Part shown: positions 36,340 to 47,619 of the stretch, piece by piece
Numbering within the stretch: the first letter of the stretch is position 1
Layout: the number at the start of each line of letters is the position of its first letter
Translations under genes and position numbers: made by a program
NCBI GenBank assembly: GCA_964035015.1
Contig: OZ035997.1
Location: forward strand, 19,003,866 to 19,067,865
DNA: 64,000 bases
Reading direction: 5' to 3'
Origin: Corallium rubrum
Lineage: Eukaryota; Cnidaria; Anthozoa; Scleralcyonacea; Coralliidae
The notes under the pieces: model-generated
The model's database searches: none
Told to the model about the DNA's origin: nothing
Seen by the model: the letters and a program-made list of their open reading frames with translations, nothing else

Positions 36340-36960
36340 GGCTATACCGTGTCTATACCGTGCGCTATACCGTGCCTAAACCGTGTTTACATGGCTATAC
36401 CGTGTCTATACCGTGCGCTATACCGTGCCTAAATCGTGCATACATGGCCATACCATGCGTAAACCGTGCATACATGGCCATACCGTGCCTAAACCGTGCA
36501 TACATGGCTATACCGTGCCTAAACCGTGCATACATGGCTATACCGTGCCTAAACCGTGCATACACAGTAGGCAGGGACCGCAGTAATTGGTGTAAGCTGT
36601 TGCGGTTGCCCTGCCAGTTGTTTGTGTCGATGTCTGTACGTATTGTTTGAGTATGGCAAAGCAAATAAAATAAATAAAATACCGTGCCTAAACCGTGCCT
36701 ACATTGCTATACGGTGCCTAAACCGTGCCTACATGGCTGTACGGTGCTTAAATCGTGTCTATATTGCTATACCGTGCCTCAAGCGCGCCCATGACTATAT
36801 ACCTCGCTCTACCGTGCCTACATGGCTATACCCTGCCTAAACCGTGCCTATATGGTTATACCGTAACTCACAGCTACACCATGTTTATAAACAGTTCCTA
36901 CATGGATATACCATGCCTAAAGCATATACCTATGCCTATAACCTGTGCCAACATGGCTAC
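36340..36960 (+). repeat. 30-bp minisatellite of ACCGTGCCTAAACCGTGC type
   Basis: Units of TACCGTGCCTAAACCGTGCA then TACATGGCTA repeat with decreasing fidelity to the right, interrupted by about 110 unique bases at 36568-36680. It ends 55 bases before the donor side of the bromodomain exon. Frames such as PCLNRAYMAI are artefacts of the repeat. Confidence 0.9.
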
Positions 36961-37014
36961 ATATAAAATCTAGCTAACATTAGGTTGTTATAAAATCAAT
37001 TTTCATGAACCAAC

Positions 37015-37308
37015 CTGCCTTGGTGGTAGCGTCAAAAACAACTCACAAATCATTCTTCCACTGCCATCTTTCATCTTGAGTACGACATCCAAAAGTTCCT
37101 GATACAAATGGCTGTTGGTTTCCTCCATCATTGATCCCTTATCACTAGCACTGTCTTCACCATCCAGTGACTTCTGTGATCGTAACTCTGGTCTTTTTTC
37201 ACCATCTGACGAGTTCTCACTCTTCCTTGACAAGCGACCTCTGTCCCTTGGCCTGCTCCCTTCAGCTTGTGTGTTGTCATCAGTAGCTAAGGAGCTTTCA
37301 CCAATATC
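37015..37308 (-). CDS. PBRM1-like: Internal exon of a polybromo-like bromodomain gene
   Basis: A 98-codon exon in phase 0 at both ends. The acceptor is TTTTCTGAAG before GATATTGG at 37308, and the donor is CAG then GTTGGT at 37014. It encodes an acidic, Ser- and Lys-rich linker and then the first part of a bromodomain: SHLYQELLDVVLKMKDGSGR then MICELFLTLPPRQ. That matches helix Z and the start of the ZA loop, cut just before the usual PDYY. Bromodomains bind acetyl-lysine on histones; polybromo is the multi-bromodomain subunit of the PBAF chromatin remodeller. No neighbouring exon of it was found within the window, which suggests long introns filled with the minisatellites. BRG1-type proteins have a similar bromodomain start, so the exact family is not certain. 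Confidence 0.65.
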
Positions 37309-37370
37309 CTTCAGAAAACACGTAAACATACTATAGACTGCTACTTATAAGTAATAACATGCATGACTTG

Positions 37371-37500
37371 AAGGAAATTAGCGACTGATTAAATTTCCCC
37401 GCCGCCGAGGGAAGATTTGTGAATTTTTTAATCTATCTAATTTTACAAATCTTACCCATCGAGGCAAAGGGGAAATTAATCGCTAATTTCCCGAAAAGTC
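37371..37500. repeat. Foldback hairpin with GGAAATTAGCGA arms
   Basis: GGAAATTAGCGACTGATTAA at the left pairs with TTAATCGCTAATTTCC at the right, with inner AAGATTTGTGAATTTT/AAATCTTACC pairing. Short related pieces follow to 37620. Confidence 0.65.
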
Positions 37501-38354
37501 ATGTTATTAGTTTGTAATATTATGATCGCCGAGGAAAACTTTGAGAATCTTACCGGCAGGAAATTTACACGGTTGATCATGGAGAAGTTGCATCTAATTT
37601 TCCCGTGCATGTTGATGAGGGAAAATATATGCAAGCGGGAAATTTAGAAGAAGACGTAAACAACTATACAACAAATAATCTTCTTCTCTGTGATTTTGTC
37701 AAAGGAATTCAATTCAAAGTTTATTTAAATTCGAACTTCACGACGAACTTCACAACGAACTTCGCTAACTTCCGTACCAAGTTCCCAACATTGCAACGAA
37801 TGTTGACAAACGAATTTTAAATTAGCAAGCTGAAACTGACTATAAGCACCCAGTACCCAGGAAAATGTTTTTAATAAATCGTGGCAGTCAAAAATTTAAT
37901 TGTAAAATATAAAGTGTACATAATTGTAAATTATAAGTTTTGTACAACAAATCAACTCTATGAGTATCAAAGTTGGCGTAAATAAGACAAATTTCTGCCA
38001 CTTCTCACAATTCAATGTTGCTATATAGGTCTTGATCAACAGCTGTAAAGTTATAAAAGTTACATGCCATAATACTGTACAGTGCTCCTCTTGTCATTTA
38101 GACTTACAATCAAACCCCTATTAAGTGGCTATACTCTCCAAGAACTGAAAAGTGGTAGCTTAATAAGGATTGGTCGTTCAATAGATTGAGGCATGAGAAA
38201 TTTTCAACATAATTTTATTTCAATTCCAGCATGCTTGAAGGCTTGTGACAACTGTAGCACCAATATTATAACAAATATCTACAGACAGGATAAACCTATC
38301 AGACTAATATAAAAATAACAATCGAAATATAGTAAGGTTAGATATACTGCCGAA

Positions 38355-38405
38355 ACAGAGAACGTAGGAGTCTAACGTTTCGAGCGAAGGCCCTTCGTCG
38401 GAGAG
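38355..38405 (-). ncRNA. Hammerhead-ribozyme-like core near the Penelope 3' end
   Basis: On the - strand CCGACGAAGGGCCTTCGCTC is followed by GAAAC. This resembles the hammerhead CUGANGA core, a short stem (GGGC/GCTC) with a CTTC loop, and GAAA. Penelope-like elements are known to carry small hammerhead motifs. The second core base is C rather than U and stems I and III do not pair convincingly, so activity is doubtful. Confidence 0.35.
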
Positions 38406-38714
38406 AAACGCAAAGAGTGTAAACAAACAACGAGCTTATATACGAAAGGTAATCATGTGACCAAAAATAAGCCAATCAGATAAAAATGACTATAACAAAC
38501 TGATGAGATGTGAAAAATTAGCCAATCAAATCAAAATAACAATAACAAATCGATAATGAGATGCGAAAGACATTTGCGATTCATACCGTCGATGAGCAAG
38601 AAGGAGGGGGTGTAAAAAGAATAAGCTGAGAGTAAAAATAAATAAATAAATATATAAAGTGAAAACGCCGTTTGTGTCCGTCCTTGCTAAACAGAAACAA
38701 TGTCTTCAGAGGTG

Positions 38715-39170
38715 TTAAATAAAAGAAAAACGTTCGTTGAGTCTGTGAGGATGAATGGTACCAATTTTGAAAATGAGGCGCTTTTCTAGTCTTTTGCGGC
38801 TGACATTACCGCCGGAAATGGGTGAGATGACACAAACTTGCATGTCCGAAATACAATGGTTGGCACTATTAAAATGTCGGGCAACAGGCTTGTCAACATC
38901 ATTGTTCCTCACAGAACGAAGATGTTCAGCAAACCTGTCAGATAAACGTCTGCCAGTTTCACCGATGTAAAGCATGCAACATTTATTGCAAGAAATACAG
39001 TAAATGATGTTGGAAGAGATGCAAGTAAAATTATGCTGAATAACAAAATTAGATTTAGGTCCCAAAATACATGTAGCGGAGTTAAGAAAGGAACACGTGT
39101 AACAACGGGTACGGGAGCAAGAAAAAGTACCCGCTGGTGCCAATAGATTTTTTCTAAGGGCACTACGCAC
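38715..39170 (-). pseudogene. Penelope-like GIY-YIG endonuclease
   Basis: It has a Cys-rich start (CSRTRCYTC), then the nuclease core: NIIYCISC, CCMLYIGETGRRLSDRF, EHLRSVRNND and PVARHFN. These correspond to the GIY, YIG, Arg and His/Glu elements of Penelope nucleases, which nick DNA for target-primed insertion. It ends at a stop 38715. Its frame is intact, but the start given is arbitrary because upstream parts lie in other phases. Confidence 0.9.
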
Positions 39171-39398
39171 TAAACCATCACGAATATTTTTATTACGCCG
39201 AAAAGAGATTAAAGGGTTGTCGGTGAAAATAGCTGACGTTTCAGGATCATTCTTTAGGATATATGGAAATTGTGGCTAATGATATCCTTAACTTTGTAGT
39301 TGAAAGGATGAAATGTGAGAACTAATGGTATTTTAGTATCAGAAACTCTTTCTAAAGGTTGTTTTAAAGTGTCAGGACGAGGAATACTAGATGCTTTG

Positions 39399-39722
39399 TT
39401 AAGCAGTGTCTAACAGGCAGTGGGTGGGATAGCCACGCTGGACAAAAAAGGATCTCATTTCCAAACATTTGGTCTCAAAGTCTTTGTCATCACTGCATAG
39501 GCGGCGAAGTCGCAGAAATTGAGAGTATGGAATGGATTGTTTAGTGTGTTTGGGATGAGAGGATGAAAATAAAAGGTAACTATGTGAATCGGTCGGCTTA
39601 TAAGATACAGAAGTCATGAGCGAATGATCACTAAACGACACACAGGTTTCACTGATTTCCCATGTGAATTTGAGTGCTGGGTGGAAATCGTTAACATAAT
39701 TAATAAATCTGTCTAAATTCAC
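39399..39722 (-). pseudogene. Penelope-like polymerase thumb and linker
   Basis: Starting just after the YIDD box, it contains the segments LDRFINYVNDFHPALKFTWE and SVSYKPTDSHSYL, both typical of Penelope-type polymerases after motif C. It ends at a stop near 39399; the linker continues in another phase towards the nuclease. Confidence 0.85.
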
Positions 39723-39750
39723 ACGTGAGCACGATGCTGTTCCGAAACAA

Positions 39751-40320
39751 TCATCTATGTATCTCTAAAGAGATCAGGAAAGGGTCCAGTGTATCGTTCA
39801 AAGATTTGTTTTTCAACATAACCAACAAATAAGTTTGCATAGCTATAGGGCCCATTTTGGTACCCATTGCTACTCCACTAATCTGTTGGAAATGTTCACC
39901 ATCAAATGAAAAATTGTTGAGGGTGAGTACAAGCTCTGCCAAGTGAAGTAATGTAGTGGTGGATGGTTCCAAAAGGGTGCGTTGATTAAAGAAAAACTTC
40001 AAAGCTTCCAGACCATCACGGTGAGGAATGACGGTGTAGAGAGACTTAACATCCATGGTGAAAATGAGTTTACTGGAACCGCTGAAATGTATTTGGTCGA
40101 AAATCTGTAGAGCATGTTTTGTATCTTTGATATAAGAAGGCAACTTCTTCACCAAAGGTGACATAACATTGTCTAAAAAGCTGGAAATGAGTTCAGTAGG
40201 ACAGCTGCAAGCCGAGACGATCGGCCTGCCAGGATTGTTAGGTTTATGAATTTTAGGTAAAAAATAGATAACTGGTGTTCTAGGAGTGGTGATTATCAGG
40301 TTGGAGGCAGAGGCAGGCAA
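39751..40320 (-). pseudogene. Penelope-like reverse transcriptase, fingers and palm
   Basis: It continues the frame of the segment at 40330-40842 after the in-frame stop. Motifs in order are YFLPKIHKPNNPGRPIVS, FTMDVKSLYTVIPH (first catalytic Asp) and GVAMGTKMGPI. A one-base shift near 39765 loses the frame just before the catalytic RYIDDCFG, which reads on in the next phase (about 39762-39730). Confidence 0.9.
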
Positions 40321-40329
40321 TTCACCGGC

Positions 40330-40842
40330 TTAAATAAGATTGTTAATGGTAGTTTTAACAGTTTTTTGGTGAGTAGGGGTGGAATCGGAACTTAACTTAG
40401 TGTAAAAGGAGGCATCACTGAGTTGACGAAGAGCTTCTTGTCGGTACAAGTCAGATCTCCAGACAACAACGGCACCACCTTTGTCCGCAGGTTTGATGAC
40501 AACGTCATTACGACTACGCAATGATTGAAAAGCTAGAAGTTCCTCTTTATTGAGGTTGGAAGCCCTTTTGGGGCGTGAACGGTTTAATCTGTCAATTTCA
40601 TGGCGGCACTGTCGAACAAAAAGATCAAGAGACGAAAATTGGCCTTCAGGTGGAGACCAAGAAGACTTTTTAGGGTTGATTTCCTCAAAGACATCCTTAT
40701 TAAAGGTGGAGGACTGATTATGAAAATGGGCTTTTAGGCGTAAAAGGCGGAAAAAAGCTACAGTGTCTTCTCTGACTGAAAATAAATCAATGGGCCCGGA
40801 GTTGGGAACGAATTTGAGACCTTTCGCAAGAACAGATCTCTG
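40330..40842 (-). pseudogene. Penelope-like element, N-terminal region
   Basis: An open stretch of about 170 codons, starting SVLAKGLKFVPNSG. It includes SWSPPEGQFSSLDLF and ends VVIKPADKGGAVVVW and a short tail before an in-frame TAA at 40330. VLxKGLxFxP and PADKGGxxVV are typical of Penelope-type polymerases just before the palm. No ATG is available, so it is a truncated copy. Confidence 0.85.
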
Positions 40843-42157
40843 TATATAAAAATACTATTATCATTATGATCCTCTAGCTAGTAACAACAAACACTTTCAG
40901 TTCAAACAAAAGAAATTAACCATATAGTCTCTTCAGTTGCAGATACAGGATTTTTGCAAGGGGGGTGACTATAAGGTGCTCAGTAGTTTCTTTCAGGATA
41001 TTTAACAAGGGTGCACAGGGGGGAGGCAAAACAGGCAATATTTACTACATGGGGACAGGGGAGCACTGAAGGTGTGACAAACTTACAGGGGGGTCTGGGA
41101 CATGGAATCCCGGAAAAAATTTTGAATTTTAGAGTCTCTGAAATAGCATTTCCCTGCATTTTTAGGGGGATTTGAAAGAGTTTTGAAGGATATAAATTAC
41201 AAAACAAAATACCCAAATATACGAATACACCATACCATACAAGGTATACATCATGTAGGAAGACATGTTGTCATTGTCATGGACTCATGGGGATATGTTT
41301 TATAAGTTTATGTTCCAAAATTGCTATGTTTATTCAGATTTCAGATTGAGATATTTGTATACAATACATCTGGATTCTTACTGTTTTAAAATTGGGGTTT
41401 CAAATTTACGTATTCCAAAGGAGAGGCCATAGCTACAGCCTGTATCAATAAGCATTGGTATACAATATAATTTATGCACGTTTTACACATGAGTGACTGT
41501 TGTGATTTGTATATACAACTGATAGTGTATCGCTGTATAATCCTGTATTGGTTGGGACAGGGAAGGGGGGGGGGGTGACTAGTCACCCAAGTCACACACA
41601 CACCCTGTATCCGCCACTGCTCTTTAAAAAATATTTAAAATCAAGATACTTTGTCACTCTCCAGAACACATTCAATACTGATATTATATCTACCTGCCAC
41701 TCAATAATTGTAGTTCTGTCAGAGATCTTAAATTGCAGAACTTCAGAATTTGTTGTTAATATTAAAGTTCTGTGCATGCGTGCGTGCATGAGTGTGTTAG
41801 TGTAATGCACCTGTATTTGTGAAGTCGGTATTCGTAATAAGTGATATAATAAGTGATACTGAATTAGGACAAGACGCCATAACATCCCTGTTGTGTCTTG
41901 CCTCATGTGTGTAAACATGAAAACCAAATAAATAAATCAATTTTTGTCACATTCTATTTCTGATTCCTACAAGTCCTGTCATCACATTTTTTCAAACAAA
42001 GCTAAAATGTGTGTATACATGTATAATTATCATTATTACAGGGTTCGAATTAACATATCACGATTCGCAAATCGCAATGTACTTTTTGAAATATGTGATC
42101 CAAAACAAATATAAAAACTCCAAAATCGTGATGTTCTTAACAGTGGATGGTTCTCAC
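40843..42157. other. Intergenic DNA with a possible hAT-like pair of ends
   Basis: CAGTTGCAGATACAGG at 40934 and CCTGTATCCGCCACTG at about 41604-41619 are near-inverted and resemble hAT termini, but no matching 8-base duplication flanks them. Runs of G and ACAC lie between. No gene is recognised. Confidence 0.4.
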
Positions 42158-42375
42158 TGTTAAGAACTCAGTACTTGGTGTAGTAATGAACCCACTATCA
42201 TCTATTGTAATTGGTTTATATAGGTCATATGTTTAGTCACGTGAGTAACACGCTGTTCATTCTCTGTTACCTCTCTCTTCGATCTGTTCTTCGTTATATC
42301 GAGTTATGTTATGTTAAGTTCATTAAAGATGGGTTAAACCATTAAACTCGTTCGTCTAGTTCCTCATTTCCAACA
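42158..42375 (+). repeat. 5' LTR of the copia element (218 bp)
   Basis: TG...CA borders. It differs from the 3' LTR by about five substitutions, plus the ATGTT run that has only two to three units here. Confidence 0.95.
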
Positions 42376-42389
42376 GGTTATGGGCCCAG
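42376..42389 (+). other. Primer-binding site for the inner part of initiator tRNA-Met
   Basis: GGTTATGGGCCCAG directly follows the LTR. It is complementary to the anticodon arm of eukaryotic initiator tRNA-Met (CTGGGCCCATAACC). Drosophila copia is known to prime from an internal fragment of this tRNA, in contrast to most elements that use a 3' end. Confidence 0.8.
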
Positions 42390-42486
42390 AACGTTTAGAT
42401 CCACATATCCAGGACGTTTAGATCTACAGGACTAAATCTAAATGGGCAAATCGAACGAAGTTTTATGTGAGCTTTCCCACTGAAAA

Positions 42487-45327
42487 GTGGCCTCGTCTTC
42501 TGATATGACGATGAACAACACGCTGAAGATTGCGAAGTTGAACGGTTCGAATTATCGAACGTGGTCGTTCAACATGCGGTTGTACTTGGAGAGTCTTGAT
42601 CTGTATGGACACGCTGATGGATCAGCTGTAACTCCTGATGATGATGCTACCGCTGAAGTGCAAAGAAGTTTCAATTCTGGTGCGAAGAAAGCATGGACAT
42701 ACATTTGCTTGGCCGTGGAACCTGAACAGCAAATTCATGTCAGAGATACGAAGACTGCAAAGGACGCCTGGGATGCTTTGAAAAGTCAGTTTGCACGAGA
42801 ATCAATTCTGCAAAAGATTAGATTACGTCAACAATATTATTCATGTCGATTTCGTAGTGGTGGTAATACGTTGGAGCACATCAATCATTTGAGATCGCTG
42901 TATGACCAGTTAAAGGAGATGGGAGTCAGTATTGATGACAAAGAGCTGGCAATGACACTACTCGCTAGTTTGCCTGAAGAATTTAAGCCTTTGATTACTG
43001 CTCTTGATGCTGTTGGTGAAGCTAATCTGTCCTATGAAAAGGTCAAAGGTATGCTCCTGAATGATGTTGATCGTAGTGTTGATATTAAGAAGTCTGAAGA
43101 TGCATTCTCTGCCAGACGATCGTTGGGACATAATTATTGGAAGAATAGAAAGCAATGGCGTAGCTCAGGTGGAACTGGAAGTCATGAGATAAAGTCCGAT
43201 AAAACCTTTCATGGATTATGTCATTCCTGTCATGAAAAAGGACATTATGCAAGAGACTGTCCTCAGAAACGAAATGCCAAAGAGAACTCTCAGAGTGGTC
43301 CTATGCAAAGCAAGACCAAGGGATGGGCTCATTGTGCTGAAGAAGAAAATCCTGATTCAATTTTTGATGAAGAAGCATTAGTTACTTCTGATCTAGTGGA
43401 TAATTCTGGCTGGATTATTGACTCTGGAGCGACACAGCACATGACATTTAACAGAGGTCGTTTGTCTGACTATGTCGAATTCAAGCAGCCATGCTCTGTT
43501 AATCTGGGTGATAATCGTACCATTTTAGCATATGGAAAAGGCACGTACCGTATTCTAGCTGATCTTGATGGAAATGTTCAGCATATTGCTCTTCATGATG
43601 TTTTGTACTTACCTGACCTTGAGAAAAACTTGTTGCCTGTTCGAGCAATGGCTAAATTGGGAGCATCTGTTCAATTTGAGGGTGACCGATGCAAAATCAT
43701 GCGAAACTCAAAGCTGTTGGCTATTGGTGAAATGCAAGGGAAACTTTACATTTTGAAGATCATTCCTACTGAAGAGAATGTCAATATTGCAAGAGAGAAC
43801 TCTGGTATGCAATTGTGGCACTGTCGTTTTGGTCATTTGGGGATGGACGGTGTAACCAAATTGATCAAGGGTGAGATGGTTCAAGGAATGAACTGTGGTA
43901 CTGATGAAAGAAACTCAGTTTGTGAAGCATGTATTATGGGTAAACAACATCGTACTGCATATCCTAGAGGAGTTTCAACTCGTGCTACCAAAGCTTTTGA
44001 AATCATTCATAGTGATGTCTGTGGTCCTATGTCTGTCAACTCTGTTGGAGGTTCTCGATATTTTGTCACTTTCATTGACGACTACTCAAGATACACTCGT
44101 GTCTATTTCATTAAGCACAAGGATGAAGTGTTGGAAAAGTTCAAAGAGTTTGTTAATCTTACAGCAAACATCACTGGAAAGCAAGTTAAAACTTTGCGTT
44201 CTGACAATGGTGGTCAATATTGCTCAAAGTCATTTGGTGCATACTTGAAAGAGAAAGGGATTGTTCACCAAACAACTGTTCCCTATAACCCAGCTCAAAA
44301 TGGAGTTGCCGAAAGAATGAATCGCACAATTGTGGAAGCAGCGCGATCAATGATGTCTCACTCAAAGATGCCAATGGAATTCTGGGCTGAAGCTGTTAAT
44401 ACTGCTGTATATCTTCGAAATCGCAGTCCAACAACTTCACTGCAAGACATTACTCCATATGAATGCTTGTTCAATCGAAAGCCTGATGCTTCAAACCTGA
44501 AAGTATTTGGATGTCTAGCATTTGCTCATATTCCAGAGAATCAATGCAAGAAATTTGAAGAGAAATCACGTAAAGCTGTATTCGTTGGCTATCCTGAAGG
44601 AACAAAGGGTTATAGACTCTATGATCTGTCTACTAGCCGTTTTATTCGCAGCAGAGATGTCGTATTTGCAGAAGAGAAGTTCCATAATTTTGATAATGGA
44701 TATTCATTGAAATCTGATTCGCATTTCTATTATCCAGTTGGTGATGGTTCAGAAGCTGTTCAAGATGTCCAAGTTGTTGCACCTGATGAAGAGAATGACG
44801 GCAACATAGATGATGGACAAACTGAACCTGACAATGATGTTGAACCTATACATCATAACCAACCAGTGGGAGCAACCTATGAAGAGAACTTCATAAGGGA
44901 GGTGGAGGATTTGGATCCCCAAAGACGGCGCAGACCTCCGGCCAGATTCGATGAGGAATGTTATGCTGCAGATGATCTCACAGCTGACATTAACGAGCCA
45001 AGAAATATTGGAGAAGCATGGAATGGAGAACATTCTGTTCATTGGAAAGAAGCAACGAACTCTGAGTATGATTCATTCATAAGTAATCACACTTGGGATC
45101 TTGTTCCATTACCAAAAGGAAAGAATGTTGTCGGTAGTCGTTGGGTGTTCAAAGTGAAACGTGGTGGTGATGGCTCTGTTCAAAGATTTAAGGCACGTCT
45201 TGTTGCACAGGGATATTCACAGTCACAAGGAATTGATTATCAAGAAGTCTTTTCACCCGTGGTGCGTTACAGTTCAATTAGATCATTGTTAGCTGTAGCG
45301 AACATTTGTGATTGGGAAATTCATTAA
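42487..45327 (+). pseudogene. Copia gag-protease-integrase and start of reverse transcriptase
   Basis: 946 codons. Gag (UBN2-like) is followed by a zinc knuckle CHSCHEKGHYARDC (residues 245-258), protease WIIDSGATQH (about 309), the HHCC finger WHCRFGH to CEACIMGKQH, and integrase Asp510 (SDVCGP), Asp573 (RSDNGG) and Glu609 (GVAERMNR). Reverse transcriptase starts WVFKVKRG. The expected start codon reads GTG at 42487 (the next ATG is 42505). An in-frame TAA at 45325 cuts the polymerase between WEIH and MDVKTAFLQG. The polyprotein would build particles, mature itself and integrate the DNA copy. Confidence 0.95.
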
Positions 45328-46105
45328 ATGGATGTGAAGACAGCTTTTCTACAAGGTGATCTAGATGAAGAGATCTACATGAAGCAACCTGATGGTTATG
45401 TAGACAAGGAAAGACCAAATCATGTCTGCAAGTTGAAGAAAAGCATTTATGGCTTGAAGCAAGCTGCTCGTTGCTGGAACTTTGCAATTGACAATTTTCT
45501 GAAGTCAAGTGGTTACCAGAACAGTGGTGCAGATCCATGTTTGTACATCAAGTCAGTGAAGCAGAAGGATGGTAAGATTGATTTTATCATTCTAACTCTT
45601 CATGTTGATGATATCTTGTTGTTTTCTAACAACATTGAAATGATGAAGAAAGAGAATATGTCACTTGGTAGAAGATTCAAAGTTGAAGATCAAGGTGAAG
45701 TGCATTACGTTCTCGGTTTGTTAGTGAAACGAGATCGCAAATTAAGAACGCTCACTATCAGTCAGCCGAAGTACCTAGAGGGAATTCTGAAGAGATTCAA
45801 GATGGAGAACTGCAAACCTGTATCTACTCCACTCGAACCAGGAAGGAAATTTCAACAGTTATCTGAAAGTGAAAAGCCTATTGATGTTCAAGGCGATCAA
45901 ATGATCATTGGTTGTTTGACATATGCAACAACTGCTACACGTCCAGATCTTGCTGCAGCAGTTGGTATACTTTCAAAGTTCATGTCAAAACCTGGACAGG
46001 ATCATTGGCAAGGTGTGAAGAGGATCATGAGATACATTCAAGGGACACTCAATTATGGTCTCACATTTTCTGCAAATGATAACAGTCACGTGTTATCAGG
46101 TTTTT
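45328..46105 (+). pseudogene. Copia reverse transcriptase, middle part
   Basis: Same phase as the preceding stretch, directly after its stop. MDVKTAFLQGDL has the first catalytic Asp. SIYGLKQAARCW follows. The catalytic box reads LHVDDILL, where copia elements have Y in place of H. SQPKYLEGIL and the start of the connection (GTLNYGL) follow. The frame is interrupted at 46106 by the inserted element; the last codons up to 46158 of the open frame belong to that insertion. Confidence 0.93.
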
Positions 46106-47003
46106 GCGTCTACGTTGCTATAGCAACAGTAGACGTTATTGTCACTTTTGTGACGTAATAGGTTTTCCTCTATCAGATTCATCGGCGCGCGAAACGTTCG
46201 GAGCGAATTACATAGCCAATATAAGCGAAGGTGTGCCGATATTTTCCAATGTAGCTATGTGTGTAATGTGATTTAGTGAATATGACGTCAACAGCTTTCT
46301 GCTTCATTGCTTCGTCCACATGTCCTACGAACGATTGAGTCATTGAAAACGAGTTGTTTCTTTTGATTTTGGGGAGATTTTATCAAGGTAAGGAAGTAAT
46401 TATAACTTATACTGTTGTACTGGGCTATCTTTTAGGTTGTATATCTTGTATATATCATCAGACTCATGAAATAGTTGTTTAAAAGGAAATATCTATTTGC
46501 AGTTGTTTTACTTTTAACTCAAGGCATTTTGTCCTCAACGTTACTGTAAGCCCGACAGTTACAGATCTACACAAAAATGTTTGTAGTTTCAAAAATAAAT
46601 ATAGAAAGGCGTCAAAATAGTATACACTGTACTGTAAGCTTATATTTTATTAAATGTGTAACTGTATATGCCATAAAGCAGTGCAACCAAGCGATCCATT
46701 TCTTCAAAAATGGAATCAAAAATTAAACTCTTAGTAAATGCTCCTACCACGATTTATTATTAATAACACTTTTCTGCTTCATAGATACTTATATATATAT
46801 TCTTCCCTAAATGACCGATTGTTTTGTTTTCTGTTTTAGAAATATTGACTGACATGTGTTCCTAGCTTGTGACAGTTGTTGTACAGGAACCAATGTGTTA
46901 GTGGTGACATTCTGATCGGATCACTTTAACTACATCTCATGTGCAAACGCTACCGTTAGGAGCACTATGACTATGAATTTCCAACCTTACTGTAGCTCTC
47001 CAT

Positions 47004-47301
47004 CATAGTCAATCGAGATATGGTCTGGAAACTCAGCTAAAGTCTTTGGTCTATCTTTTTGTTCGCCTTTATGCATTTTTGTGCACGGTGCACGGTCACT
47101 GAACACATTGTATTTTAGTATAATGAACGAATTGTCCAATAGCGACGTTTCAGTTCAATTACTCAACCGTGCTATTTAAATATTAATAAACCTGAAACAA
47201 AGGATGTGCACGGTGTAAGGTACGGTTCAACATAAAATCACAGCTCATTATAGGCGCTTTGAAGTTTGCCGAGTTTCCAGACCATATCTCGATTGACTAT
47301 G
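47004..47301. mobile_element. Miniature element inside the 2-kb insertion (298 bp)
   Basis: The ends CATAGTCAATCGAGATATGG (continuing to 31 bases) and their exact inverse bracket it. TCTCCAT flanks it on both sides (46997-47003 and 47302-47308). It is the most recent layer at this spot that can be shown. Confidence 0.85.
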
Positions 47302-47394
47302 TCTCCATCTGACCCTCTCAATGGTTAGAGCATCTAAACCAGAAATTTTTTCTGAGTAACTGAGCTTGACAAACGTCCAAATGTCTGTTATATA

Positions 47395-47619
47395 TTGTGT
47401 ACGTATGTTGCATTATTACTGAGGAAAGTAACTAACATCGAGGAAAATCCTGGATCCTTTGTTTATGTAATTGACCGAGGTCAAAAATCTGCCAGTTTTA
47501 GTGAGGGCAAACAGTCTGTCTCAGTTTTAACTGTTGTTGAGTGCAGTGATATGCAGACAGGATGTAACCAGTATGTAACTTATTATGACAGTACTATTTC
47601 TGCATGTGTATACACATAG
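47395..47619 (+). CDS. Small open frame with a 2A-like motif
   Basis: 74 codons without ATG (TTG first). ALLLRKVTNIEENPGS resembles ribosome-skipping 2A peptides (LL...DxExNPGP), which occur at the N-termini of some non-LTR retrotransposons of invertebrates. Here the Asp is Asn and the last Pro is Ser, which would abolish or weaken skipping. The rest (CSDMQTGCNQYV) is not recognised. It may be chance. Confidence 0.25.
   Translation: MCTYVALLLRKVTNIEENPGSFVYVIDRGQKSASFSEGKQSVSVLTVVECSDMQTGCNQYVTYYDSTISACVYT

Larger units (their letters stand above)
38340..40842 (-). mobile_element. Penelope-like retroelement, 5'-truncated
   Basis: On the - strand it reads an N-terminal region, reverse transcriptase, linker and GIY-YIG endonuclease, then a 3' region. 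Penelope-like elements are a retroelement class that combines a telomerase-related reverse transcriptase with this nuclease. The open frame starts at 40842 without ATG, where host-like DNA begins, so the 5' end is missing. One in-frame stop, frameshifts before the catalytic box and at the linker make it inactive. Confidence 0.9.

Noticed and set aside
36360..36840. PCLNRAYMAI-type repeat protein
   Set aside because: It is a by-product of the 30-bp minisatellite.
40934..41619. Third hAT-like miniature element
   Set aside because: The ends are similar and inverted, but no matching eight-base duplication is present, so it is mentioned only as a possibility.
46106..46158. C-terminal 17 codons of the open copia frame
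   Set aside because: They lie in the inserted 2-kb element, past the break in the polymerase.
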